From positions 2,730,501-2,794,500 of the forward strand of contig CM040086.1 of assembly GCA_022496805.1 (NCBI GenBank): DNA of 64,000 bases, in the 5' to 3' direction. This DNA comes from Pohlia nutans. Its lineage: Eukaryota; Streptophyta; Bryopsida; Bryales; Mniaceae. Of this stretch, positions 37,083 to 47,733 are shown one piece after another. The position numbers and the translations under genes are program-made. Under the pieces are notes generated by a model. The model had not been told where the DNA came from and searched no databases. It saw only the letters and a list, made by a program, of their open reading frames with translations. The first letter of the stretch is position 1. The number at the start of each line of letters is the position of its first letter.

Positions 37083-37270
37083 CTAGTAGGAAATGTGTCG
37101 TTTTTCACTTGCTATAAATGAAAAAGGAATGAAACCGCGCCTGGCACATGGGTTGTGTCCGTGTTGGTGAGTGCTTTTGGTCACAAGAAGACAAAAATAT
37201 AATCACAATACCCTGCCATTGTTCACTGTTTCTACGAAGTGGGGAATGAAAAATGCTAGAACTGCTACTA
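37083..37270 (+). mobile_element. family F MITE, copy 1
   Basis: Begins CTAGTAGGAAATGTGTCGTT and ends AACTGCTACTAG. It shares GAAACCGCG, GGCACATGGGTTG and TTTTGGTCACAAGAAGACA with the direct copy at 37838-38017, whose intact right end (TGAAAAACGACATTTC) pairs with the left end. Confidence 0.8.
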
Positions 37271-37615
37271 GTAAGTGTTCGTTTGTTCAAGTATATTCCA
37301 CATGTTCGTTTTGGGTTCTATGCATAGCTTGCATCCTGCAATGTGTATCGGAGGAAGATCGAGATCTTGCCATTGAATTACAGGATTCTGCATCAAACGT
37401 GAATTACAGCCTGATTGGATTCGCCATAGCCGTGCTCAAGGCGGTGTGAAAGAGCATTAGTAAATTACTTGTGAATTGTTTGAGTTGGTTGTGCAATGGT
37501 GTAAGACAAGTAGCCAGGAAGCGTACCGTGTTTGCTGTGTAGAAGAATTGTGCATGTACATGTCAATGTGGAATGCTGACTTGTAGTTGACAAAGGAGGG
37601 CAAGTGTGCAAAGGT

Positions 37616-37842
37616 CACTACACTAAATAGGTAGATTAGTGTTAGATACACTAATTTACATAAACATGTTGTAAGTTTTTACTGTTGACCAATTTTTTTA
37701 CCCTCTATATTGGTCAAGATGGGGATCTTTCAATAGTATTGGAATCAATGTTTTTGGTAATTTTTTTTGTCAAGAGTAAAAATCTATAATATTTTCAAAT
37801 CTTATGATTATCTAACACTAATCTACCTATTTAGTGTAGTAG
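37616..37842. mobile_element. ~227-bp inverted-repeat element
   Basis: CTACACTAAATAGGTAGATT at 37619 faces AATCTACCTATTTAGTGTAG ending 37840; the inverted ends are about 31 bp and almost perfect. It abuts the second family F copy. Confidence 0.82.
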
Positions 37843-38017
37843 GAAATGTGTCGTTTTTCACTTACTATAAATGAAAAAGAAATGAAACCGCGACGGGCAC
37901 ATGGGTTGCGTCAATGCTGGTGAGTGGTTTTGGTCACAAGAAGACAGAAATCTAGACACAATTTCACTGTTTCCACAAAGTGGGGAATGAAAAACGACAT
38001 TTCTGCTACTAGTGGGT
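37838..38017 (+). mobile_element. family F MITE, copy 2
   Basis: Direct copy of 37083-37270, ~180 bp, with ends GTAGGAAATGTGTCGTTTTT and AAAAACGACATTTCTGCTAC that are near-perfect inverted repeats. Confidence 0.82.
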
Positions 38018-39278
38018 GCTGTGAAGCATTATGTTCTTGATAGGAGTTCCCAACACCTTGGGCGTGTCCACTAATTCAAGGAAGAATCAAGGTATCCAAT
38101 ATGCTTTGATCTTCTGACAAAATATTTTTTTTGACACACATCCTTCTACATGTTGAGTGCAAGAATGTTGGTGAAGGAAGTCCTCATCAATCACTTCAAT
38201 AGCTTTTTGACAAGCTCTGGAATTGCCACTTGTAAGCAAGCACAAGAAGCACCATTTTTAACCATGTAGGTTGAATCCAAGTCATCCTATTAAATTCTTA
38301 ATCCTTTTTCAGGTGAACAATAAGATGGAACAACTTACGATGTCATGAGGGCCTTTGATCAAGTGATCTCTAAGCTTGTCATGAATTCTGCAGGATTGCC
38401 TTGCTCTTCGTCTCCAAGTCTTCAAATCAAGAAAGGCCAATTACAAAACTAAGGAGCATCTTTGAGCAAGTCCAGTTGATATATTTTGTGTTACATCGAT
38501 CATATGCAAGTTCTCTGCATTTCTTTCTTTCAGCAATAAAGCGAAGGCTGGGGAATTGCAACCTTCTCTAGTACTCTCGGAGTTCTTGACTTCCTACTCA
38601 ATTACATGTCAACTTCATGTAATGTAGAGTATATTATTTGCTGTCACTTCAAGCTTTTTTAACATGCATAGGAGTTAGATCTTTGGGAGATGTATAGATT
38701 TGTAGAGACAGATCTTTTGGTTACAAGAGTCAAATTTGTTGAGACCAAATTCATATCATTATGTATGCATTTCCTCAAATGGGGAAGCTGTGGACAACTA
38801 TTAGACAACCTCATTTCCATTTGAAGATTAGTGACTAAAAATATTTAGCCAAGTCATACTTACATCACTTCCTATACCTTTAGTATTGGGCGACAGTTTT
38901 GAACACTTCTTTTGGTGACAAGTATGGTGTAGAATTCAGATATACTATAATTGCTGATGAGAGTGTGAGGATGTGAGGGTGGATTTATATAGAGAGCTGA
39001 CCTCACCTATAAGGTGGTGAAAATGCACAAGAGTTTTTGAAGAGGAGGTGCATTGAGTAGGTTACTTAAGATGGGAAGCAGACCAGTAACTTGGTTGGAA
39101 AAGAATTAAAGTCTTGCAATTTTTTCTACATGGTATTTGAGTCATAACTCTGTGCTATCAAGAGTGAGGAATGTTGTCTGTACATTGCCTTCATTTTAAG
39201 ATTTTTCTTGTAGAAAAGGATTTAAGGAAAGGAATCAGGTTAAGGTAGCTCAAGAATGTCATAGTAACATGATGAATA
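38018..39278. other. gene-less intergenic DNA
   Basis: No supportable gene; less AT-rich than the MITE fields, possibly an old retroelement remnant, but no LTR, primer site or protein motif recognised. Confidence 0.35.
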
Positions 39279-39634
39279 TTAACCCTTAAACGTCAAAAAA
39301 AGTCCCACAGGGTTGTTTATAAGAAAATAATGGAGAAAAAAGTGAATTTTCTCAACCAAATATGAAATGGATTGGTGATGAAAAAGTGAGGCTAAATTTA
39401 GCAAATATGCCTAAATTAGATAATTGTGGAGCAATCCACAATCAAATGGAGGAATGGGGAGGAGGGGGAAGCTATGATTGGGCAACAACTATGGAGAGGG
39501 ACAAAGCATTTTTTATATTTTTTTAAAAGAGGAAAAATGTTGGTCAAACAACATTTCCTGGTCACGTTGATGTAGACTTTTGGAGATGCTTTTTGGGCTA
39601 CCCTTAAAAGGCCCTCTTGACATTTAAGGGTTAA
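39279..39634 (+). mobile_element. MITE family C copy, TTAA-type
   Basis: TTAACCCTTAAACGTCAAAA to GACATTTAAGGGTTAA with TTAA borders, 356 bp; shares GATTTTCTCAACCAAAT-like and GGCCCTCTTGAC blocks with 6342-6745. Confidence 0.85.
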
Positions 39635-39695
39635 TACAAAATACAGTTGTGAAAACATGATACTCTACTTTCTATTTACATTTTGTTGTTTGTTC

Positions 39696-40821
39696 TTAAC
39701 CCTTAGACGCGCCTGCATCCAGAATCTGGACGATGGATGATTCTGGACGCGTCCTTTCACCACGCAATTGGATGTTTTTCATCCATTCAATTTTTTAAAA
39801 ATTCTTGTGCACCATTTGTACGGTATGGATCTTCAAGATAAGATATTGAGAGTTTTTGAAAAATAGCAAAAAGTGGTTTATGTCAAGTTTCATTCTTAGT
39901 TCAAAAAGTGAGACCTTAAACATGATTTTCCATAATAAGAAGAATCAAATAGTGAAAACCATACCCTCTTGTAGTGCATGTTATTCCAATTTCATTACAA
40001 TATTTTTTAATTTTTTAATGTTAATTTTGGATTTTTAATTGAATTTCAAGAGAAAACCTTGCAAAATTAATTAAAAAATATTAATAATAAATATGATGAA
40101 TCCAACCATATAGATATAATCTTCACATTGACATTTATAACTTTGCTTTGTACATCAACTCCATTTTAATTTTTCATCAAACATTTTATAACGAATCTTT
40201 GAAAAGAGTGTTGAATCGGGACCTTAACCCCTAAACGTCACAGCGTCCAGAAACTGGACGACGAATGATTTCAAAGCCTTCTCACGTTCTCATCAACGCT
40301 TGGATGATACTCATCCAATTTTTTGGAGATTCTTCACCAAGTTGTTGTCTTATCTAATGGCTGGATTTAGTCATACTAGAGTACATATTTTTCTAAAATT
40401 ACAAATGTAGAAGTATGTCAAGTCCTTGACCGAGCCAAAATTGCATTGACTCTAATTCAAAGTGGAATCGTGAAAAATGAGGTCATAAATTTAAGAAACA
40501 CAAAAATTTCAAAGTATCACCACGTTTAAGAGTATCTCATTTCAAACTCATTTCGACAAATTTTACTCAAAAAATATTGAAATTTAGTTTGTAATCGAAT
40601 TTACAAGGAATTTTTAATTTTAACTTTCAATATTTTATAATTAAATATTGGTGATTATATTAGTGAATGGAACCGTACGGATGGAATCTAAAATTCAAAA
40701 TCTAGAACTTTCATTTGTATATCAATTCCAGAATATTCTTCTAAATAGTAATTTATAATGCTTTTTCTCAAATTGTCAATTCCAGGGACACCCTGGTACG
40801 TTTTTGAGGTTAAAGGGTTAA
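39696..40821 (+). mobile_element. MITE family A copy split by a nested TTAA-type MITE
   Basis: The outer copy runs TTAACCCTTAGACGCGCC to TTGAATCGGGACC, resumes after the inner element with TTAAAGGGTTAA, and so ends exactly like the copy at 42014-42528. The inner element (next entry) sits in the outer copy's subterminal TTAA, which is now present on both sides of the insertion. Confidence 0.88.
40228..40809 (+). mobile_element. nested TTAA-type MITE, family A-related
   Basis: CCCCTAAACGTCACAGCGTC at the left faces CTGGTACGTTTTTGAGG at the right, with TTAA at 40224-40227 and 40810-40813. It carries its own hairpin (CGTCCAGAAACTGGACG). The interior differs from family A proper. Confidence 0.85.
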
Positions 40822-41267
40822 ATTGAATCTCTTATAACTCTACTAAACAAAAGGAAAATAAGAATACATACATGTGTGTGCAATTCCAGTGGGCCAAGGA
40901 CGTACTGAGTTGGAAGAAAATTTACAGTATCCCTCGGGAATTGCACAGTTTCATGTACCACATACATTTGTGTTACTCGTAGCAATATACTGATATTGGA
41001 GAAATGTCAAGCTTACAGCATCCTCAATGCATTCTCATTCTCAGTATCAGGGTACACTAAAGTTCATGTGTTGGGGATTAGTCCCTCAATACTTTTGTGC
41101 AGTTTGATGAGAGTGGATATCCAATGGGGGAAGCAACAACAAGCATACTATTTGTTATGAAAGTGCATTTGACCAGTTCCCACTTTTTTTGCTCATGTTC
41201 CAAAGATGGCTTGGACTTTGATTGTTGTGTGCCTTGAAGGGCTCAATAAATATATATAAATAAATCC
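40822..41267. other. intergenic DNA
   Basis: No gene recognised. Confidence 0.4.
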
Positions 41268-41270
41268 TTA

Positions 41271-41575
41271 GAGCAGCTCCACCGCAACCCTTCAGAGTCT
41301 CTCATACTCCACAAGTAAATGAAAAGTGCCAAAGGCCCTTCAAAAATGCCTTTTGACTCTTGATCCTAGCGTGTTAAGAAATGGCCCTTCAAATCACTAT
41401 TTAATTAACTATATCCCCACATTCTACTTGTGATTGGTCCATTGACTATTTGATGTGCACTTTTGATGTGTGAGGGGCGTGCAAGGGTGGGGGAGTGTAA
41501 GTGCAAGGGCTCTTCAAATGTAGATGAATAATTTCAGCAAATCATCTCTGGCATGTACTAAGAGTGGAGATGCTC
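41271..41575. mobile_element. 305-bp Tourist-like MITE (PIF/Harbinger type)
   Basis: GAGCAGCTCCACC at the left faces AGTGGAGATGCTC at the right, flanked by TTA at 41268-41270 and 41576-41578. Ends of the form GAGCA..TCCA with a TTA/TAA duplication are usual for plant Tourist elements. Confidence 0.85.
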
Positions 41576-41578
41576 TTA

Positions 41579-42013
41579 GTAAAGGCCAAATGTGCTATGG
41601 CCTGCATAGTACTACTTCATATGATGTCTGCATTATGACAAAATTATTGAATGAGGTTCTGTCACAAGTATATTGGTAATCAGTGATCTCAGAACCACTT
41701 TATAACATTTAGCACAGGGTGCTACCTCCCACATAAAGAGTAGATACTTTTGCTACCTTGTGAATGTACTACTCACGATACCTCTATAATATCCGGCAAT
41801 ACCCTTGATATATTAAGGTGATACCATGATGATTTCCGCGGATATCACCTCATGAAGTTGCTATATGTTTATAACATGATGAGCATTCTCATTACATTTC
41901 AAATTTTTTTTCATTTTCTTTCTTTGTATGTTTAGCAGCTCCAATTTTGGGTAGAAATACAGCTAATTTTAGCCATTTTTGAGATCACTGTTGGTAATTA
42001 TTGCCCCTCTAGC
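41579..42013. other. intergenic DNA
   Basis: Nothing recognised. Confidence 0.4.
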
Positions 42014-42528
42014 TTAACCCTTTGACGCGCCAGCGTCCAGATTCTGGACGCTGGATGATTTCTGAAGCGTCCTTTCACCACGCTCGGTGATTTTTTTCAT
42101 CCATTTTTAATTTTTTTAATTCTTGTGCTAGTTGACTACCATTTGTACGGTACGGATTTTCAAAATAAGATATTGAATTTTTTTGAAAAATAACAAAAGT
42201 GATTTATGTCAAGTTTCATTCTTAGTTCAAAAAGTGAGGCCTTAAACATGATTTTCCATAATAAGTAGAATCAAATAGTGAAAACCATACCATCTTGTAG
42301 TGCATGTTATTCTAATTTCATTATAATATTTTTTAATTTTTTAATGTTAATTTTGTATTTTTAATTGAATTTCAAGAGAAAAACTTGCCAAATTAATTAA
42401 AAAATATTAATAATAAATATGATGAATCCAACCGTATAGATGTTATCTTCACATTGATATTTATAACTTTGCTTTAAAAATCAACTAATCTTTGAAAACA
42501 GCGTTGAATTGGGACCTTAAAGGGTTAA
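42014..42528 (+). mobile_element. MITE family A copy, TTAA-type
   Basis: TTAACCCTTTGACGCGCC to GGGACCTTAAAGGGTTAA with TTAA borders, 515 bp. Its hairpin is again perfect (CCAGCGTCCAGA, T, TCTGGACGCTGG), with a paired G-to-A / C-to-T change compared with the copy at 25790. Confidence 0.9.
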
Positions 42529-43683
42529 TACTTTGGATTGAGAATGCTCTTAGTTTGCACTGTAATGGAATAATGTAGATTAACTTCCAAACTAGAGCCC
42601 AATGTAGCCTGCATATGCACCTATATTTTTTGGGCCTTTACAAAACAAATTTATGATTCGGCAACTTCCGTCTTTATGTCGGGTCCTTCAATAAGCATGC
42701 CACTTCTGATGACTACACTACTTTTTGCTAATAGTGCGTGTGATACTAATTCCAAAGGTCAAATTTTACACCCAATCATTTGCTTACATAGTAACAAGAA
42801 CCTATTGCACAGTGACACACAACAGAAGGTCCAATTACAGAAGGCCACGGAGGCACTAAAAACCCACCTTGACTATCATATAATTGGAACTATCATATGC
42901 TACTTGTGAATTATTTATGATTTGGTTTGGATTTTCTTTCTATTTAAAGCAAGAAAAGATGCAAATATAGAAGTAAAATATGCATTACCGGTAAATAAGA
43001 ACTCATTGGTCTTCTTTTAAGACCAACCCTTGGTTCAGTGCCCATTGGTGCAAAATTACTTCTCCCTTTTGAGGATAGACACTACAATATTTCACGTAAC
43101 CAAATAGCCAAGTGACTCAGTAAAGTTGGGGAAGTAAAAGATGCACTAATAACTTCATATTTCCCTTTTCCCATGCGGAATAAAAGGCCCAATACATGTG
43201 ATTTGATGAGCCTCATTGTTGTATCTCGATTGAGGATGCTCTAATGGTTTTGTCACGAACGCACTGATCAACGTTTTTTTTCTAACTATATTTCTCCAAA
43301 TTTCTCTACAAAACATGACATTTCTCTTTTGTTAAGAAAAAAAATGAAAAAAAATGATTTTTTTGCCAGATTTTCTCTATAATTTTTGCATAGAAGATAG
43401 CTAGATTTTGTGAAGAAAACTTCCAAAATATGAAAAAATTCTATCAAAATATGATTGTAAGCTTAAAATATTGCCAAAGATTCTTTCTCAATTCTTTTTT
43501 ACGTCACGAGTAAGGCTTCAAAAATTCAAAAAAAAAATTAAAATAAAACACACACACACACAGGAAAAATACTGATGAGGAATGGATCATATTTGTGCAG
43601 GCAAGAGGGATTCTATTTGTCCTTTGTCCCAGCTCGCAGGATTTATGACATGTGCTTCTGGAGAGGAGACTGCCCTATCCCGG
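42529..43683. other. AT-rich intergenic DNA
   Basis: No gene. A (CA)n tract lies at about 43547-43562. Confidence 0.4.
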
Positions 43684-43922
43684 TTACCCCCTAAAGGACC
43701 AAGGATTCATGGTTTTAAAATGACCAGTTCAATCTTATCACATTATGAAAAAAATCATTAAAATGAGACCAAGTTTTATATCACTAGAATTAGTGAAGAA
43801 CATTGCACGTGTTGGTCAGAAAACAAATGAGTTTGTCCAAAAGGAAGTCCTCATAAGACTTACTCAAAAATGCTAAAAAATCATGAGGCACAATTTGGGC
43901 TTTTTGGTCCTTTAGGGGTTAC
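43684..43922. mobile_element. MITE family D, ~240 bp
   Basis: TTACCCCCTAAAGGACCAA at the left faces TTGGTCCTTTAGGGGTTA at the right. Fragments lie at 27425 and 33990. The border tetranucleotides are TTAC/GTTA rather than clean TTAA. Confidence 0.8.
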
Positions 43923-44213
43923 AGGGGTAGAGATTGTCCCAATAGATTGGTTAATATTTCTTGCTACCATAAACACATACAAGCCGTGACAAATATTGTG
44001 GTGCCAACTAGATTATTTTTTTCATTATAGCCTATGCATACGTGACACGTGGCAAGATAAATTTCATTAAACTAAATATAATTATGTTTGTACAAATCTA
44101 CTAAACAAGTCTAATCATGATTTTTTGTTTGGCAATATATGTCACTCTCTTACAAGTTTGAACCTATGCATCCACGTCCCTCTAAATATTCTTTTGTAAA
44201 ATGATTTTTATAA
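43923..44213. other. AT-rich intergenic DNA
   Basis: Nothing recognised. Confidence 0.4.
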
Positions 44214-44566
44214 TAACCCTTAAATGTCTGTGCCAACCCCATGGGCTTGATTTTTAAGGAATTTTTCTTTTAGCAGGAGCACTGCTGAACTCCTTTTGAC
44301 TAGACATGGATCAATGGATACACAACAAAGTGCAACATCTGATGTGCTTAGTTGCAACACCAATTTTTTTGTGGTTGTTTGCAATGTCTAAATCAAAGGT
44401 ACTAGAGGACCATGACCTTTTCTTCAAGCATTATCCAATTGATTGCTCGAGCTACTCCATTGGTTGCTAGTTTCCTATTTTCAGAAACAGCACTCATGCT
44501 TGGAGTTAAGGTTCTTTGCAAGATTCCCCGGGTGGGCAGCCTAAGCTCTAAATTTTCATTTAAATG
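44214..44566 (+). mobile_element. probable degenerate MITE family C copy
   Basis: AACCCTTAAATGTCTGTGCC at the left and TTTCATTTAAATGTTAA at the right recall family C ends, with CCCCATGGG near where family C has its CCACAKGG. It directly abuts the family B copy that follows. Confidence 0.5.
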
Positions 44567-45131
44567 TTAACCCCTAAATGTCCTCACCCCTCTCCATATT
44601 TGGCAGTTTTGCAAAGATGCATCATAAAATGCAACGCAGAGGGATATTTTGCACTTGATGTATGAATGACGGCTGTACATTATAAATTTTAGATTCTATT
44701 CATGCAGTTAGATTTGCAATTGCTATCACCAATATTTTGTATAAAATTTGAAACCTGAAATTGAGAATTCTTTTGCAATTTGATTACAAATAAGATATTG
44801 ACAATTTGTACATGAAATTTGATGTGGTTGGTTGAGATGTAATACTCTAAATGTAGTGATTTTTGGTGATTTTTTGGTTGCTTAATTTTATGAGTTAACC
44901 TTTTTAATTGCACTTTTATAGTGAAATCTTCAAAGTTTTGGGTGAATCACCACAACATCAAATAAGGATCAAACTTTTCACAACTCATCCCCTTTCTAAT
45001 CGGATCACACATGCGTGAAGCTAACTTCCTACAAAATATATAGTAAAAAACCTACACTGCAAAAAGTCAATGATGGATGGGAAAACTGTGTTTGATTTTG
45101 TCTCGGGGGGATTAGTGTGTTGAAAAGTTAA
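44567..45131 (+). mobile_element. MITE family B copy, right end decayed
   Basis: TTAACCCCTAAATGTCCTCA, TTTGGCAGTTTTGCAAAGAT and the later CACACATGCGTGAAGCTAAC block match the family; the right terminus near 45131 is degenerate. Confidence 0.8.
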
Positions 45132-45460
45132 GGATATAGGTGCAAACAACCACTATTTTATATGGGGTATTACTTTCTTTTCTTTTCTTTCACATGCATT
45201 ATGTAATTTTCTACTTTGGGTTAATAGAAAAGGAGCTTGCATTACTTATAATTCCAAATTGATATGAATAAATGATATGGTAATTTGGATTTAAAAAGAA
45301 TTCTACTACATTTTTTGTCCTACATTAGATTATGAACACATACATGAAATCAAACAATGTAGGCTAAACTATAAATGATATAAAAGAGCAATTTGTATAG
45401 ATCACGTAAAAAAGATACAAGCTTTTAGTATGAAATCAGTCATATTATGAAACACAATTA
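45132..45460. other. AT-rich intergenic DNA
   Basis: Nothing recognised. Confidence 0.4.
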
Positions 45461-45819
45461 GAGTTATCCTAAAAGTCAAGTGGCGTTTGAACAAGATACC
45501 ATGTGATTTGATTTAATGTACTTTTATGTGTTCACTGTAAATAGTTATGAAGTTTGAAAGAGCTTGGTGGTCTCTCACTGTTTGGGTGTGTAAGAGCTTG
45601 GTGGTCTTCAAACTCATGCACAACTAGTTTAGTTGTCTTTTGTGACGGCTAAACTAGTTGTGCATGAGTTTGAAGACCACCAAGCTCTTACATACCTAAT
45701 AATGAGAGGCCACTAAGCTCTTCTACATCTTTGAACTATTTAGAGTGAACAAGTAAGAGTATATTAAAGCAAAACACACGGTACCTTGTTCAAACGCCAC
45801 TTGACTTTTAGGATAACTC
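45461..45819. repeat. 359-bp near-complete palindrome (foldback/hairpin)
   Basis: GAGTTATCCTAAAAGTCAAG at 45461 faces its reverse complement ending 45819, and pairing continues almost to the centre (ACTAAACTAGTT-type core near 45640). The stem is ~175 bp with few mismatches and a loop of roughly 15-20 bp. Non-coding; either a foldback MITE or a hairpin-RNA source. Confidence 0.85.
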
Positions 45820-46017
45820 AAATATGCCACTACAATGTAGCATTTTCTGACTTTTGGCCAAAAATAATAATATAAAGGCCGGGGGTTATTTTAGGACTAC
45901 TTCATTTTCTAATGAGACCTATTCTTTCATACCCTATAGTACTTTAAAGATGTCTAGTGCCATTTTTGATATCTTGTATTACTCTAAGTCCATTTATAAT
46001 CTTTTGCCCCCATGTTT

Positions 46018-47176
46018 TTAACCCCTAAAGGACCAAGTGTCCTAACTTGGACATTTAGAGAATCGGGTAGGTTCCGATGAACACATTTTTAATCGAATTT
46101 TGAAGGAAATTTAATAGTAGATTCCCCAATGTGCCACGAAAATGGGGATTCTTTTTTTTTGAATTCCGACACCGTATGTGAAAGTTATGAGGGGAAATGT
46201 GTTTTTTTCGGGAAAAAGGGCAGCGAGGCAGTAGAGAAATAGTTGAATTTTAGGGGGGGGGGGGCAACAAGATGGGCGGTGTGTGGAAAATGGGGTGCAG
46301 AAGACCACCCCGTTTTCCAAACTCATAAAAAATTTTAAAAATTTTAAAATATTTTTTTATAAATAAAAATAATTATTTTAAATTGAAAAGTATTATTTTA
46401 AACTAAAAGTTCAATTTCATAATTAAAAATACTATTTAAAAAATTGAAAAATAAAATAATTTTTAAAAATAAAAAATAAAAAATAAAATCGTTCAATGAG
46501 AGACTGCCACGTGGCAGTGTACCTTGAGAGTTAGTGGGGTCATGAACATTGGAATGAGCAATTCCCTTCCTCCACCCTTTATTTCCCCCCTAACCCCCAA
46601 AATTCTTAGAAAATGTGCTACATGTCTTCTAAAACTTGGAGATTTAATTTTTTTCAAATTTTTTTTCGCCATTTTGTAGAGGGTGGAATGTACTTGTGTT
46701 TCACCGCTCGGATTTGTATTTTAAATAAAGAAAGTCGAAAATATTGCAATTCCAAAAACATAGTCTTTTCTGAACTTTTAAACCCCCAACAAGTGCAAGG
46801 TGTTATTCAACATCCTAAACATCTCCAAACGCAACGAAAATTGGTACACAACTAAGTAACATCATATAGAATGTGAAAGTGAAGTGCGACAAGTTTCGGT
46901 AGTGAGGTTTTTTTGATGTAGCTGTGGTCAAACGCATCTGAAATTTTCGGGCATGTGTTTTTTTGGGTGTTTTTTTCCATCAAACGCAATTATCTAGCAA
47001 TCCGTGCGGTCAAAATCAACGAAATTTGTTGTGTATGTTTTTCAAATAGTTTAGGACAAGATCTTACGGTTAGAAGGTAAAAAATAACATTCTTTTGGAT
47101 TTTTTGCATGGGGGAGTAAAAATGGCAGCATTGGAGTGTTTTTGGAGGAAAAACACTCTGGTCCTTTAGGGGTTAA
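46018..47176. mobile_element. 1.16-kb TTAA-type element, non-autonomous
   Basis: TTAACCCCTAAAGGACC at the left and GGTCCTTTAGGGGTTAA at the right are perfect 17-bp inverted ends including TTAA. They match family D ends. The interior is A/T- and G-tract-rich with no transposase-sized frame. It stops 10 bp before the large transposon. Confidence 0.85.
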
Positions 47177-47186
47177 AATACCCTAT

Positions 47187-47212
47187 AACACCCATTTCGT
47201 TAAAAGTGCACA
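47187..47212 (+). repeat. left terminal inverted repeat of the large transposon
   Basis: 26 bp beginning AACACCCATTTCGTTAAAAG and ending TGCACA; differs from the right end only at position 9 (T versus A). Confidence 0.88.
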
Positions 47213-47733
47213 TGCCCCTCTAAAATTGCACATTGTGAATTTTTGATAGGACTCTGGATGAGTGAAAATAGCATAAAAAGGCTATGAAAATATATGCCAA
47301 AAAATAATGTAATTCTTGAATTAAGCCATTGGCAAATTTTGTGTTAAAAGAGTACATTGGGGTTCATTATATAAAAATTGTCCTCCACGCAATTATTTAA
47401 GTTTTTTTAAATTGTTTTTTGGAGTTTCTAAAGTTTAGGTTTATGTTTTTGGAGTGTTTTAAATTTTACATGTTTTTATGTGGATTTTGCAATAAGTTAA
47501 TTGCAAAGACGGCACTAAATCCAACCAATCTATACTACTTATTCTACAACAACTCCTTAAAAAATCCGATAAATGGTTAGGCGTATGCCTAACCCCTCAA
47601 CATGTTTGCTAAAATACACTGAAAATAGCTTGCTAAAATACACTGAGAAATGCACACCATGTATTAAACTAAAGCAAAAGATTGTTTTTCCACCATACAA
47701 CATATACCATAAAACATTGCAATTCTATTTTCC
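47213..47733. other. left arm of the transposon
   Basis: Non-coding. One perfect palindrome unit, GGTTAGGCGTATGCCTAACC, lies at 47575-47594, about 390 bp inside the terminus; the transposase gene ends shortly after. Confidence 0.7.

Noticed and set aside
38018..39278. Possible old LTR retrotransposon
   Set aside because: No paired LTRs, primer-binding site or gag/pol motifs could be found.
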